Part shown: positions 27,494-35,755 of the stretch, in pieces
Numbering within the stretch: position 1 is the stretch's first letter
Layout: every line of letters starts with the position of its first letter
Source: Spirochaetales bacterium
Lineage (GTDB): Bacteria > Spirochaetota > Spirochaetia > SZUA-6 > DRHE01
Reading direction: 5' to 3'
DNA: 64,000 nucleotides
Assembly: GCA_030615505.1 (NCBI GenBank)
Contig: JAUWZD010000005.1
Location: 28,222 to 92,221 of the forward strand
The notes under the pieces: generated by a model
What the model saw: only the letters and a program-made list of their open reading frames with translations
What the model was told of the DNA's origin: nothing
The model's database searches: none
Translations under genes and position numbers: made by a program

Positions 27494-28219
27494 ATGAAAA
27501 CAACGAACAAGGAATGGACCTTGACCCTGCGGCGCGACGGCGGACCGGAGAGTCTCAGCCTCGGCGACCAGGTCTATGAGTATCTCTCGGAACAGATCAT
27601 TCGAGGCACCATCCAGTACGGTGACCGCCTGAACATAAAGACCATGGCGGCGGAGCTCAACGTGAGCCCCATGCCCATCCGGGACGCTCTCAAGCGTCTC
27701 GAGATGGAGAAAATAGTCATCATAAAACCAAGAAGCACTTGTTACGTGCGCGTGCCGACCAAGAGAATAACGCTGGAAGCCGTGGAGGCCCGGCGCATGC
27801 TCGAGGTATTCGCCGTACAGGAGGTCTATTCCCGCATCACGGCGGAGGAGCTCTCGAACCTGAATAGTATTCTCGACGAGATGGGCCGCCTTGTGCGCCG
27901 CACCGTGAGCATGCGCACCCGGGCGGTCATCGACGAATACATCGAGCTGGACCGTCGGTTTCACACGGAGATCTGCGCACTTGCGCGGAATGAGTACATC
28001 AATCGTTTCTACCGCGAGACAAGCATACACCTGAACATGAGCTTCCGCTACGGTGTCGGGGTATGTCACGGAATAGAGGCTACCTATCGTGATCACCAGG
28101 AGATCTGTCGGCACCTGTCCGAAAACTCGGAGAAGGCGGTCCACGTTATCGAAGCACACCTGCTTCAAAGCAAACAGAATATCCTGAACGAGCCGACCTT
28201 TCAGATGATCGAGGATTAG
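27494..28219 (+). CDS. GntR-family regulator with FCD domain (FadR subgroup)
   Basis: 241 residues. The N-terminal winged HTH (VYEYLSEQIIRGTIQYGDRL, VSPMPIRDALKRLE) is followed by an all-helical FCD effector domain with metal-ligand candidates in DRRFHTEIC, DHQEIC and EAHLL. Members respond to organic acids or sugar acids and usually repress adjacent catabolic genes. It lies on the same strand as, and downstream of, the SDR gene, and it probably controls it (inference). GC-rich like the SDR gene. Confidence 0.92.
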   Translation: MKTTNKEWTLTLRRDGGPESLSLGDQVYEYLSEQIIRGTIQYGDRLNIKTMAAELNVSPMPIRDALKRLEMEKIVIIKPRSTCYVRVPTKRITLEAVEARRMLEVFAVQEVYSRITAEELSNLNSILDEMGRLVRRTVSMRTRAVIDEYIELDRRFHTEICALARNEYINRFYRETSIHLNMSFRYGVGVCHGIEATYRDHQEICRHLSENSEKAVHVIEAHLLQSKQNILNEPTFQMIED

Positions 28220-28499
28220 ACCTTCGGCGATGTGTGGACGGACATCGGACGACCCTCCGGCTCCGGCGAGACAGCGCTATTGGAACAACTTGAGGATATT
28301 TCCGACCAGATATGCAGAATGAACCTCAGAAAGATAAGGATTTCAAGCTATTAATCCTGGCAAGTCTGAATATTTCCATAAATCATACGAGATTCTTAAG
28401 CTATCACGGCGTTGAACGAATATAATTAGCCTTAGCTCTTGGAAAAAAAGAAAGGGGATTGGAGAAAAACAACCAATTTCCCTTGCTGTCTTTTTCAAG

Positions 28500-28800
28500 A
28501 TGGGGGGGAATTAGCTGAGAATATAACATTATTTGCTTCCTGGTATTGCGGCTTCCCGACGCTCCAAAAAACATCCCTGTTTTTTGGTAGCTATTTTGCA
28601 GCACCTTAAAACAGAAATAATAGCCCGCCAGGACGGCAGGCTCGAAGCAAGGCGGACAATCCGTTTTGAATGGTTTTTTCGGCATGATCTTTGAATACGC
28701 CGGATTATATCTTAAGACTTATTGGAGCGTTCTCAATGGTGGTAGTGTGAATAATTCCACCCTTTCAATAACGCAAACAGCAGACCATCTTAATCAAATT
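28500..28800 (-). repeat. Dispersed hairpin repeat B, copy 3 (minus orientation)
   Basis: Read on the minus strand it matches copy 1 at 8915-9290: CCGCCTTGCTTCGAGCCTGC, the CCAAAAAACAGGGATG hairpin with its TTTTTTGG arm, and AGCCGCAATACCAGGAAGC. The ORF at 28404-28685 is a translation through this element. It directly precedes the small gene at 28889. Confidence 0.65.
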
Positions 28801-28888
28801 ATTGTGGGTTTCCGGCGCAAAGTCGCATAATGTTGTGTTCGCCGATATCCAATTTCGCCGGAAGCGCAGCTTCTGAGGACACTAACTC

Positions 28889-29230
28889 ATGGCAAAAAAG
28901 AAGAAGATTCCTGAGAAATACCAAAGATGGATCGATGCCCGGAAGAGATACCATCTTTCTCACGCTCATATCCAGATGGCCAGGGAATTAGGTATGAATC
29001 CCAGGAAGTTTGGCAGTCTCGCCAACACCAACCAAGAGCCCTGGAAATTGCCACTGGCCGATTTTATTGAGGAGCTCTATTTCAAACATTTCAAGAAAAA
29101 TCAGCCCGATAATGTGCGATCAATTGAGCAGATGGTGAGCGACTATAACAAGAAAAAAGAAGTGCGCAGAGACCAGAGACTAAAGGAAAAAGAATCACAT
29201 CAATCCGGTAAAGACGTAATTCAGCAATAG
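28889..29230 (+). CDS. Conserved small basic protein (AKKKKIPEKYQRWI family), intact copy
   Basis: 113 residues, strongly basic at both ends. The core HLSHAHIQMARELGMNPRKF and LANTNQEPWKLPLADFIEEL looks like a helix-turn-helix-like compact domain followed by a lysine-rich tail (SIEQMVSDYNKKKE). It belongs to a widespread uncharacterised family. A second copy at 34940-35245 is more than 85% alike by eye but frameshifted near its start. Both are preceded by TTCTGAGGACACTAACTCATG, so the whole unit, including leader, was duplicated. No canonical Shine-Dalgarno other than TGAGGA is seen. Confidence 0.75.
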   Translation: MAKKKKIPEKYQRWIDARKRYHLSHAHIQMARELGMNPRKFGSLANTNQEPWKLPLADFIEELYFKHFKKNQPDNVRSIEQMVSDYNKKKEVRRDQRLKEKESHQSGKDVIQQ

Positions 29231-29429
29231 AAACGTATCTGATCAATCAATTTCTAACGAATATCTTCTCTTGATCCCATAGGGTCAAAAAACTCGTCCA
29301 AAGTCCAAACGGCGGTCGCATAAGGACGTCGACGCGGATTCGATCACGTTACGTTGTTGACTCTGTTTTGTCCATTCGTTACTCTCCGGTCTGCTTTCAT
29401 CTCATCTTAACCGAACATGGAGATATCTC

Positions 29430-30503
29430 ATGCCTTGGAAGAAACTACTCGCCAATATCACTGGCTCCATCGACGAAGAGCTTCGGCTCCGTAAGGAGTA
29501 TCTTGTCATCGAAAACCGTATCCTGCGGTCGAAAATAAAAGGTAAGCTTCGACTCAAAGATGAAGAACGGCGGCAACTTGCCACAATCGGTAAACAACTC
29601 GGACGAAAGGCGCTCGAGGCCATTGCGACAATCGTCAAACCTGATACCATTCTCCGTTGGCATACCAAACTGGTGGCGCGTAAATTCGATGGCTCCGGAT
29701 ACCGACGATCTCCGGGACGACCACCGTTATCCCCGGAAATTGAGGCACAGATACTGAGATTCGCTCGTGAGAACAGGAACTGGGGATATGACCGGATTTC
29801 CGGCGCTCTGAAGAACCTTGGGCACCGGGTAAGTGATGCAACGATCGCGAATGTGTTGAAAAGACGCGGCTTACCCCCGGCTGCCAAGCGGAAGAAGGAG
29901 ACGACCTGGAGGGAGTTCATCAATAGTCATATGGATGTGTTGGTAGCCACCGATTTCTTCACCACGGATGTATGGTCCCGTTTCGGTTTGGTCACCTACT
30001 ACGTCCTTTTCTTCATTCATCTTGGTACACGCAAAGCGCACATCGCGGGAATTACGTCGAATCCTCATCAGCAGTGGATTGCGCAGATCGTACAAAATAT
30101 CACCGATATCGATGAAGGTATGTTACTGCAGAGTAATTGTAGGTATCTAATTCACGACCGGGACAGCAAGTTCTGCGAGCATTTCGATAGTCTCTTGCGA
30201 TCGGCGAACATAGAACCGGTGAAGCTGCCGGCGCGTTCGCCGAATTTGAACGCATACGCCGAGCGCTTCATCCTATCAATCAAATCTGAATGCCTGGACA
30301 GAATGATTCTGTTCGGTGAGAGGTCGCTTCACTATGTACTCAAGGAGTATACCGCTCATTACCACATGGAACGTAATCATCAAGGCATCGGAAACAACCT
30401 TGTTTTTCCTCAACCCGACCAGGAGAAAAGCAGTAAACGACTAATCGAGTGCCGAGAACGGTTGGGCGGGCTGCTAAAGTTCTATCACCTCCGGGCTGCG
30501 TAG
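29430..30503 (+). CDS. DDE integrase-core transposase, apparently intact
   Basis: 357 residues. N-terminal HTH regions (LRLKDEERRQLATIGKQLGR, GRPPLSPEIEAQILRFAREN) lead to an rve-type catalytic core with DDE residues in VATDFFTTD, LIHDRDSKF and NAYAERFIL, and a conserved YHMERNHQGI near the end. Proteins like this, of the integrase-core transposase group related to IS3/IS481, move single-gene elements. The frame is uninterrupted, unlike the relative at 9998. Terminal inverted repeats were not found by eye. The ribosome site GGAGATATCTC is weakly placed before the ATG. Confidence 0.85.
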   Translation: MPWKKLLANITGSIDEELRLRKEYLVIENRILRSKIKGKLRLKDEERRQLATIGKQLGRKALEAIATIVKPDTILRWHTKLVARKFDGSGYRRSPGRPPLSPEIEAQILRFARENRNWGYDRISGALKNLGHRVSDATIANVLKRRGLPPAAKRKKETTWREFINSHMDVLVATDFFTTDVWSRFGLVTYYVLFFIHLGTRKAHIAGITSNPHQQWIAQIVQNITDIDEGMLLQSNCRYLIHDRDSKFCEHFDSLLRSANIEPVKLPARSPNLNAYAERFILSIKSECLDRMILFGERSLHYVLKEYTAHYHMERNHQGIGNNLVFPQPDQEKSSKRLIECRERLGGLLKFYHLRAA

Positions 30504-30736
30504 ACGTCAGTACTCTTAAAAGCCCCCGCCTCAAGTCTTACGTCGAGTACCAGTGCGCTCAGTCTACAATGCTGCGCAATACCCATCAGCCTCTTCGGAT
30601 TGATAAAAGTCCAATTCATGTCGCTCCGCCATCAAGTAACAGTGCGGATGAATATTTTGACCCCAGGAGATTACAGAAGCCCTGTTGGATGCCAGGATGA
30701 GGCGGCTGTTGTTTGAAAAGTAGCTAAATTGAGCAA

Positions 30737-31519
30737 TTACCTGCGTTCAATCGTAAACTCGCCATACCGTGCAGCAATCTTAAAACCGATTTTTTGGTAA
30801 CAAGATATGGCAGCGTCGTTGTCAGCCTGTACGTTGAGACCGATTCGCATTCCACGAGCCAAAAGCGACTGGCACAGCGCTGCGCTTACACGTGTTCCAT
30901 ATCCCTTGTTTCTGAGTTCGGTCCGGGTTGTAATATTTCCGAGAGCAGCTACCTTGTATCGAGGTGAGAATACGTGGATGCCAGCGGCACTGAGCAACCG
31001 CCCGCCATCTTTTATGCCGAAGTACTGGTTTGTCTCGAGCATCCGCGGATCAAACCAGTTATCTGGATAGTTCTCTTTATAGAGCGACTGGAGAGCGGGT
31101 AGATCGCTCAAATCCAACCGGACCACCTCCGAGGTATCCACAGCTGCAGCAGATCCGCCATCAAGGAGTGCCATTTTATAGTGCTCTTTACCTGACTCAG
31201 TACTGTGCGTAATGTTGAAAACTTCCTCCAATCCGGGGCTTAAGTGCGCATAGAACCGGCACGGGAGGAGGTGCTGTACGGAGCCCAGGAGTTGTGCCAT
31301 CACATCGTATTCTTTGGAAAGACCCAGCAGTGTTGGAAGATGTGGTCCCGCATAAACGAGAACTACAGCTTTGAGTTCATCACCGGATCGGACTCCATAC
31401 CACGTGGTGTAGGACCAGAAGAAGTCGTCCAGATCACCAAGGCCGTAGATGTGAAGATAGGGATCTTTTTCTAAGAGTTTTGTGATCTCCTGTTTATTGT
31501 GAAGACAGATGTATGACAT
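30737..31519 (-). CDS. GNAT-family N-acetyltransferase
   Basis: 260 residues. The C-terminal half (about 125-260) is a GNAT fold, with the acetyl-CoA loop in TRTELRNKGYGTRVSAALC (RxxGxG/A type) and DNDAAISCYQKIGF as the usual last motif. The N-terminal half is a second, degenerate domain seen in two-domain GNATs. It acetylates an amine, substrate unknown. It starts 35 bases after the amino-acid ABC ATPase and is probably co-transcribed with that transporter, so an imported amino acid or related compound is a reasonable guess as substrate (inference). Confidence 0.87.
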   Translation of the reverse strand: MSYICLHNKQEITKLLEKDPYLHIYGLGDLDDFFWSYTTWYGVRSGDELKAVVLVYAGPHLPTLLGLSKEYDVMAQLLGSVQHLLPCRFYAHLSPGLEEVFNITHSTESGKEHYKMALLDGGSAAAVDTSEVVRLDLSDLPALQSLYKENYPDNWFDPRMLETNQYFGIKDGGRLLSAAGIHVFSPRYKVAALGNITTRTELRNKGYGTRVSAALCQSLLARGMRIGLNVQADNDAAISCYQKIGFKIAARYGEFTIERR

Positions 31520-31554
31520 GGCTACTCCAACATGATCATGCGCTGGTGGTGGTC

Positions 31555-32298
31555 TTACAATCGGCCGGCTTCTATTATCCGCTGCAGGAACTGCCGGGTT
31601 CGCGGATTTTCCGGCCTGGAGAAAAGTGTCTCCGGCGACGCCTCTTCAAGAATGCGTCCTCCGTCGAGAAAACACACCCGGTCGGCGACGTCCCGGGCAA
31701 AGCCCATTTCGTGAGTTACAATAAGCATCGTCATACCCTGCTCCCGGAGGTTCTTGATCACATCGAGCACACCGCCGATCAGTTCTGGATCAAGAGCGGC
31801 CGTTACTTCGTCAAGCATGAGGACATCGGGACGGTTGGCCATAGCCCGGATAATCGCGACACGCTGTTGCTGTCCTCCCGAAAGCTGCTCAGGATACGAA
31901 TCGGCGAAACCGTCCAGACCGAAGAGTTCAAGGAGCTCATGTGCATAGGCCTCGCTTTCGGTACGCGAAATCTGGTGAACCCTTCGAGGCGCAAGGGTAA
32001 TGTTATCGAGAACCGTCATATGCGGAAAAAGATTGTAGGACTGAAAGACTATTCCGATCCGCTTGTACAATTCTCTGGCGGCAAACCGCTCATCATGGAT
32101 TGATACTCCGTCGAGTTTAACCACTCCTTCATCAAAAGGAACCAGATCGTTGATGCATCGTAGGAGTGTTGATTTTCCGGACCCGGAGGCTCCAATCAGA
32201 CATACAACTTCGTGAACTCCCACTGTCAAGTTTACATTGTCGAGGACGAGGCTTTTCCCGTAGTATTTGGTCAGATGTTCAATTTCGATCCGATGCAT
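31555..32298 (-). CDS. Polar amino-acid ABC transporter ATPase (GlnQ/HisP-like)
   Basis: 247 residues: Walker A IGASGSGKSTLLRC near residue 35, LSGGQQQRVAIIRAMA signature, Walker B VLMLDEVTAALDPE and switch VTHEMGFARDVADRV, all characteristic of the PAAT group. The gene follows its permease with no gap, and the binding protein precedes them, so order is binding protein - permease - ATPase - GNAT. The amino acid cannot be predicted. Confidence 0.94.
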   Translation of the reverse strand: MHRIEIEHLTKYYGKSLVLDNVNLTVGVHEVVCLIGASGSGKSTLLRCINDLVPFDEGVVKLDGVSIHDERFAARELYKRIGIVFQSYNLFPHMTVLDNITLAPRRVHQISRTESEAYAHELLELFGLDGFADSYPEQLSGGQQQRVAIIRAMANRPDVLMLDEVTAALDPELIGGVLDVIKNLREQGMTMLIVTHEMGFARDVADRVCFLDGGRILEEASPETLFSRPENPRTRQFLQRIIEAGRL

Positions 32299-33147
32299 CT
32301 ATACTGTTCTCTGCAGCCGGCGTTCGCGGTCTTTTTTGGTAAAATAGTCCGTGAGACGCGACATGGGAATAGTCGCAACAAGGAAAAGCACCGCGGCTGC
32401 GATTAAAGACGAGTAGTTGAACGTTCGGGCGGTGTAGATCTGTGCCTCCCGTACCGCGTCTCGGACTCCTAATACGCTTAATAGTGCAACATCCTTCTGA
32501 AGTGCCACCGCAAGATTTAAAAGCGACGGCAGAACGTTACGGACCGCCTGCGGCAGTATGGCGAACCGGAGTGTCTGCCCTTGTGAGAGTCCAAGGGCTT
32601 TTGCAGCAGCGCGCTGACCGTCATGAACAGCATCCATGCCGGACCGATAAACCTCTGCGGCATATGCCGAGTAGCTCGAGATCATTGCAATGGCGCCCCA
32701 GAACAGACTGCTGCGCGGTAACCCCGGGATCTGAAGGGCCGGTATGCCGAAGCCGAAGAGCAATACCAGCAGAAGAGAGGGAAGACCGCGGAGAAGATCG
32801 ATATAAACGATGGCAAATACTCTTAATGATGTAAACCATGGCCCGCTCAGAGAACGGAACACAGCCAGTGCCAGTGCCCAGAGGGCAATCACCACAAGCG
32901 AGACTATCCAGACCGACATATTGATACTAAAACCGCGCAGGACATCCGGGAACACCTCGATGATTGCCGGTAGACTGAAGAATTGCGCCTTGATTCGCGG
33001 CCATTGCTCAGCCCGAATAACAATAGTACGGACGATAAAGATCGCCCCTAACACTGTTGTGACGCTGATGATAGGGGGGAGAAATCGATCTCTTGGTCGA
33101 AGACAGCGTCCCGACCGCCTGGGCGGCCCGGGACGCCAAAATGTCAC
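32299..33147 (-). CDS. Polar amino-acid ABC transporter permease (HisM/GlnP-like)
   Basis: 282 residues from a GTG that overlaps the binding-protein stop by 4 bases (GTGA). Five or more TM helices are visible, and the EAA-type loop AAAKALGLSQGQTLRFAILP is followed by QAVRNVLPSLLN. The unusually basic N-terminal 25 residues (RPGPPRRSGRCLRPRDR) precede the first helix and may be cytoplasmic. It works with the adjacent ATPase and binding protein for uptake of an amino acid or similar small polar compound. Confidence 0.92.
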   Translation of the reverse strand: MTFWRPGPPRRSGRCLRPRDRFLPPIISVTTVLGAIFIVRTIVIRAEQWPRIKAQFFSLPAIIEVFPDVLRGFSINMSVWIVSLVVIALWALALAVFRSLSGPWFTSLRVFAIVYIDLLRGLPSLLLVLLFGFGIPALQIPGLPRSSLFWGAIAMISSYSAYAAEVYRSGMDAVHDGQRAAAKALGLSQGQTLRFAILPQAVRNVLPSLLNLAVALQKDVALLSVLGVRDAVREAQIYTARTFNYSSLIAAAVLFLVATIPMSRLTDYFTKKDRERRLQRTV

Positions 33148-33998
33148 TCCGTTATCTCCGGAATTGAATCGTCACCTATCAGGTATTTTGAAGTGAGATC
33201 CGCAATTACTCCGTCGGCGATGATCGCCTCCAGACCTTTGTTAATCCAATCGACGATGGGATTGCCCTTCTTAAAAACCAGCCCATGACCCTGGTCATTT
33301 GGATCGTGAGGCAGGATAGCAGCAATTGTAGCATCAGGAACCTGAACTGCGGTGGTAAATAGCGCTGTGGGGAGTGATATCACTGTAGCGTCAATCTGTC
33401 CGCCCAGTAGTCCCTGGAAAGTTCCCACCTGGTCGTTGAATACCGCAACGTCATCTACACCGATGATATTTTCAATGTAATCGAGATCTGTCGTACCGAT
33501 GGTTGCACCCCAGCGTGCGTCCTGGAGATCCGCAAATGTACGGGCATTCGAGATATTGCTGTCAGGCAGCGCCACTACAGCCTTTTCCGGTTTGTAATAG
33601 ACGATTGAAAAGTCTACGAACTCACGTCGGGCTTCAGTCACCGAGTACTGCTGAATATTGAAGTCGTAGGGCTTGTCGCCGGGAGCGATTCCCTGATCAA
33701 ACGTCTGACGTACCCATATGACGTCCTCACGGTCGAATCCAAGCTCCTCTGCAAGAGCGTATATCATACCGTTTTCGAAACCCTCTCCGCCCGCTGGATT
33801 GTCGTCCATCATCCATGGCGGGTAAACCGGCTCACCTGTTGCAACTGTAAGCTTTCCGGGCTGGTAGAGACGCGGATCCTCCGGCGTTCCCTCCAGCGCC
33901 GCATCACTGCCGCTTTCCGGCTCCTCAAGCTCACCGCCAGCAAAGAGAGGCAGTGCAAGCAGTAAAGTCAATAAAACCAATAGAATTCGTCGAATCAT
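33144..33998 (-). CDS. Family 3 amino-acid-binding protein of ABC transporter
   Basis: The ORF track starts at 34145, but AAAGGAGGAGATT lies directly before the ATG at 33998. From there a clean signal peptide begins (MIRRILLVLLTLLLALPLFA) and ends GGELEEPES, the spirochaete-like FAGG pattern. The 284-residue product has SBP family 3 features: KLTVATGEPVYPPWM, VDFSIVYYKPEKAVV, WGATIGTTDLDYI and a C-terminal PIVDWINKGLEAII. It binds an amino acid in the periplasm. Expression is coupled with the permease. Confidence 0.92.
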   Translation of the reverse strand: MIRRILLVLLTLLLALPLFAGGELEEPESGSDAALEGTPEDPRLYQPGKLTVATGEPVYPPWMMDDNPAGGEGFENGMIYALAEELGFDREDVIWVRQTFDQGIAPGDKPYDFNIQQYSVTEARREFVDFSIVYYKPEKAVVALPDSNISNARTFADLQDARWGATIGTTDLDYIENIIGVDDVAVFNDQVGTFQGLLGGQIDATVISLPTALFTTAVQVPDATIAAILPHDPNDQGHGLVFKKGNPIVDWINKGLEAIIADGVIADLTSKYLIGDDSIPEITE

Positions 33999-34141
33999 AA
34001 TCTCCTCCTTTGCGGCCCTGAAGACCGCTGTAGACCAATAATGTGGAATCGTTATCATCCATCTACGTACAGCACAATGAAGTGATGGCCGAGACCACAG
34101 ATTGGTGGTAAAAGGTATCATATGATATGCTGCTGGTGCTG

Positions 34142-34396
34142 TCAATCAGAGGTTTCCTGCGGAAGAAGCATTTCAATCTCCTTGCCTTTGACTTTTCCGA
34201 GGTTGGTGGTGAGGATGTCGCTCCATTCTTCCTTGATCCGCAAGGTGGCTTTATGCCTTTGGGAGGAGGGCTCGATCTCCTCACTTCCCAGTCCGCCGTC
34301 ATAACGCAGAAAGAATACCGGTAGCTTGATCTCCTGGGCTGGACAGAGAAAGGGTAGGAGCAGCAGGACGACAGAAAAAGCGATGCACTGTCTCAT
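34142..34396 (-). CDS. Small secreted protein, possibly truncated
   Basis: 84 residues: a signal peptide (RQCIAFSVVLLLLPFLCPA) then EIKLPVFFLRYDGGLGSEEI and a charged tail. A ribosome site AAAGGATAAGCGC precedes the ATG. It starts 4 bases after the small membrane gene 34401-34679 and so is co-transcribed. No family was recognised. The abrupt lysine/glutamate-rich ending (KGKEIEMLLPQETSD) might reflect loss of a longer C-terminal part. Confidence 0.5.
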   Translation of the reverse strand: MRQCIAFSVVLLLLPFLCPAQEIKLPVFFLRYDGGLGSEEIEPSSQRHKATLRIKEEWSDILTTNLGKVKGKEIEMLLPQETSD

Positions 34397-34400
34397 GCGC

Positions 34401-34679
34401 TTATCCTTTCTGCTTTACCATTTTGCCGACAGCATAGGCACCGAAATGATAGATGCCGTTTGCTTCCAGGAACACGCTGACGGTGAGGATGATGAACTTA
34501 CCCCAATCATAGGGCTTCACCGATAGGGTCTTCCAAAGGGCGAAGAGGATCGAGACAGCAGCAGAAATGATCAGGACCACATACCCTTCAGCCTTGAACC
34601 ATTTTTTAAGCGCTTGAGTGATCGCCAATACGATCGCAGCCAGGCCGATGATTTCGGCCACCAATTCCGGTGTGAGCAT
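34401..34679 (-). CDS. Small membrane protein, holin-like
   Basis: 92 residues with three hydrophobic helices (about 8-25, 33-50, 58-78) and a short basic tail KMVKQKG. CCAGGAGGTAAAGT before the ATG is a strong ribosome site. Size, helix count and charged C-terminus resemble phage holins or holin-like phage-remnant proteins, but no motif proves this. It is the first gene of a two-gene unit with the secreted protein gene. No endolysin or other phage gene was seen beside it. Confidence 0.5.
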   Translation of the reverse strand: MLTPELVAEIIGLAAIVLAITQALKKWFKAEGYVVLIISAAVSILFALWKTLSVKPYDWGKFIILTVSVFLEANGIYHFGAYAVGKMVKQKG

Positions 34680-34821
34680 ACTTTACCTCCTGGTTTCTGT
34701 TTAAACTGTTGGCTTTATTATAGGGTGATGGGCAGAGCATGCAATCAAATTGTGGCCAGTGGATCGGTATGGTAAGATTTCAAGAAGGCGGGTCTGGGGC
34801 GAGATTGCTCAACCGGTAGAA

Positions 34822-34912
34822 GTGCACAATGGCGAATTTTTTAAGGGTCAAAAATGTGCACTTCGGCGAAATTGGATATCGGCGAACACAACATTCGGCG
34901 ACTTTTGCCAGA
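34822..34912. repeat. Dispersed repeat C with GGATATCGGCGAA core
   Basis: GTGCACAATGGCGAATTTT, then CACTTCGGCGAAATTGGATA, recurs at 36007-36090 with a few changes. The piece GGATATCGGCGAACACAACA occurs in reverse complement at about 28828-28850 before the intact copy of the small basic gene. It carries no gene. Confidence 0.55.
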
Positions 34913-34939
34913 AATGCCGTTTCTGAGGACACTAACTCA

Positions 34940-35245
34940 TGGTAAAAAAAGAAAAAGATACCTGAGAAATATCAAAGATGGATCGATGCCCGGAAGAGAT
35001 ACCATCTTTCTCGCGCTCATATTCAAATGGCCAGGGAATTAGGTATGAATCCCAAGAAGTTTGGCAGCCTTGCCAACACCAAACAGGAGCCCTGGAAATT
35101 GCCATTGCCCGATTTTATTGAGGAGCTCTATTTCAAACAATTAAAAAAAAAACAGCCCGATAATGTGCGATCAATTGAGCAGATGGTCAGCGACTATAAC
35201 AAGAAAAAAGAAGAGCGCAGAGACCGGAGACTAAAGGAAAAATAA
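34940..35245 (+). pseudogene. Frameshifted duplicate of the 28889 small basic gene
   Basis: The leader TTTCTGAGGACACTAACTCATG and the body match the copy at 28889-29230, but the first codons run ATG GTA AAA AAA GAA AAA and have one extra base in the A-rich tract. This shifts the frame into a TGA at the ninth codon. The correct frame resumes as KYQRWIDARKRYHLSRAHIQ and continues to RRDRRLKEK at 35245. An internal ATG at 35027 could still make a shortened product. The poly-A setting means the indel could also be a sequencing error or reversible slippage. Confidence 0.75.
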
Positions 35246-35341
35246 TCACAACAATCGGGTGAAGACGTAATCCAACTGTAGAAACACATCTGAACAATCG
35301 ATTTCTAACGAATATTTTCTCTTGGCCCCCCCCCTCTGAGC

Positions 35342-35379
35342 GCCCCAAAGACCTGGCGTCCCTGCCAGGTCTTTGGGGC
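35342..35379. repeat. Perfect 16-bp hairpin
   Basis: GCCCCAAAGACCTGGC and GCCAGGTCTTTGGGGC form a perfect 16-bp stem with a 6-base loop. No T-tract follows, so it is not a typical terminator. It is followed 14 bases later by another perfect hairpin. Confidence 0.75.
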
Positions 35380-35393
35380 TTATTGTAGCGATT

Positions 35394-35432
35394 GGCCTTC
35401 CTCGGGCTACAGGACGTAGCCCGAGGAAGGCC
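35394..35432. repeat. Perfect 17-bp hairpin
   Basis: GGCCTTCCTCGGGCTAC and GTAGCCCGAGGAAGGCC pair perfectly over 17 bp around a 5-base loop. No gene is nearby on either side for 200 bases except the end of the small-gene pseudocopy. Confidence 0.75.
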
Positions 35433-35604
35433 ACAAGAATAGTTTTTACTGTAGCAGAAAAAGGTGACAGTATTCCTGTCTCGTCACGTATTGTCGTTAT
35501 TTATTCGGATCCCAGTTTACATTCACTCCGAACTCATTGTTGAAGCGGAGAGGGATTGTGTTCTACTCCCCCAGGGGGAGAACGTAAGCTTGAGGCGGTT
35601 AGAG

Positions 35605-35755
35605 TTTTCAAGTTTAGCCGAAATACGAGGCGGCAGCCGGATGGAAAGGCGGTTGACGGAAGAAAGAGGGGGGGGTGAAGAGGGAAAGAGAAGACAGCGA
35701 CACGGAACGGAGGAGTTGAGGAGGTGGAAAAACTCTAGAAAAACCTTAAACAAGG
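35605..35755 (+). repeat. Dispersed repeat A, copy 3
   Basis: CGGATGGAAAGGCGGTTGAC, AAAGAGGGGGG and GACACGGAACGGAGGAGTTG closely match repeat A copy 2 at 9408 and the reverse complement of copy 1 at 7300. It ends in AAACTCTAGAAAAACC. The ORFs drawn here are chance. Confidence 0.65.

Noticed and set aside
27401-28168. 255-residue minus-strand ORF opposite the GntR gene
   Set aside because: Antisense shadow in GC-rich DNA; the plus-strand HTH and FCD motifs are clear.
34790-34830. tRNA-like GGGGCGAGATTGCTCAACC stretch
   Set aside because: No cloverleaf with anticodon and T-arm (GTTCGAATC-like) can be built around it.
35342-35432. Possible CRISPR or tandem-repeat array
   Set aside because: Two different palindromes occur once each; no regularly spaced identical repeats are present here or elsewhere in the window.
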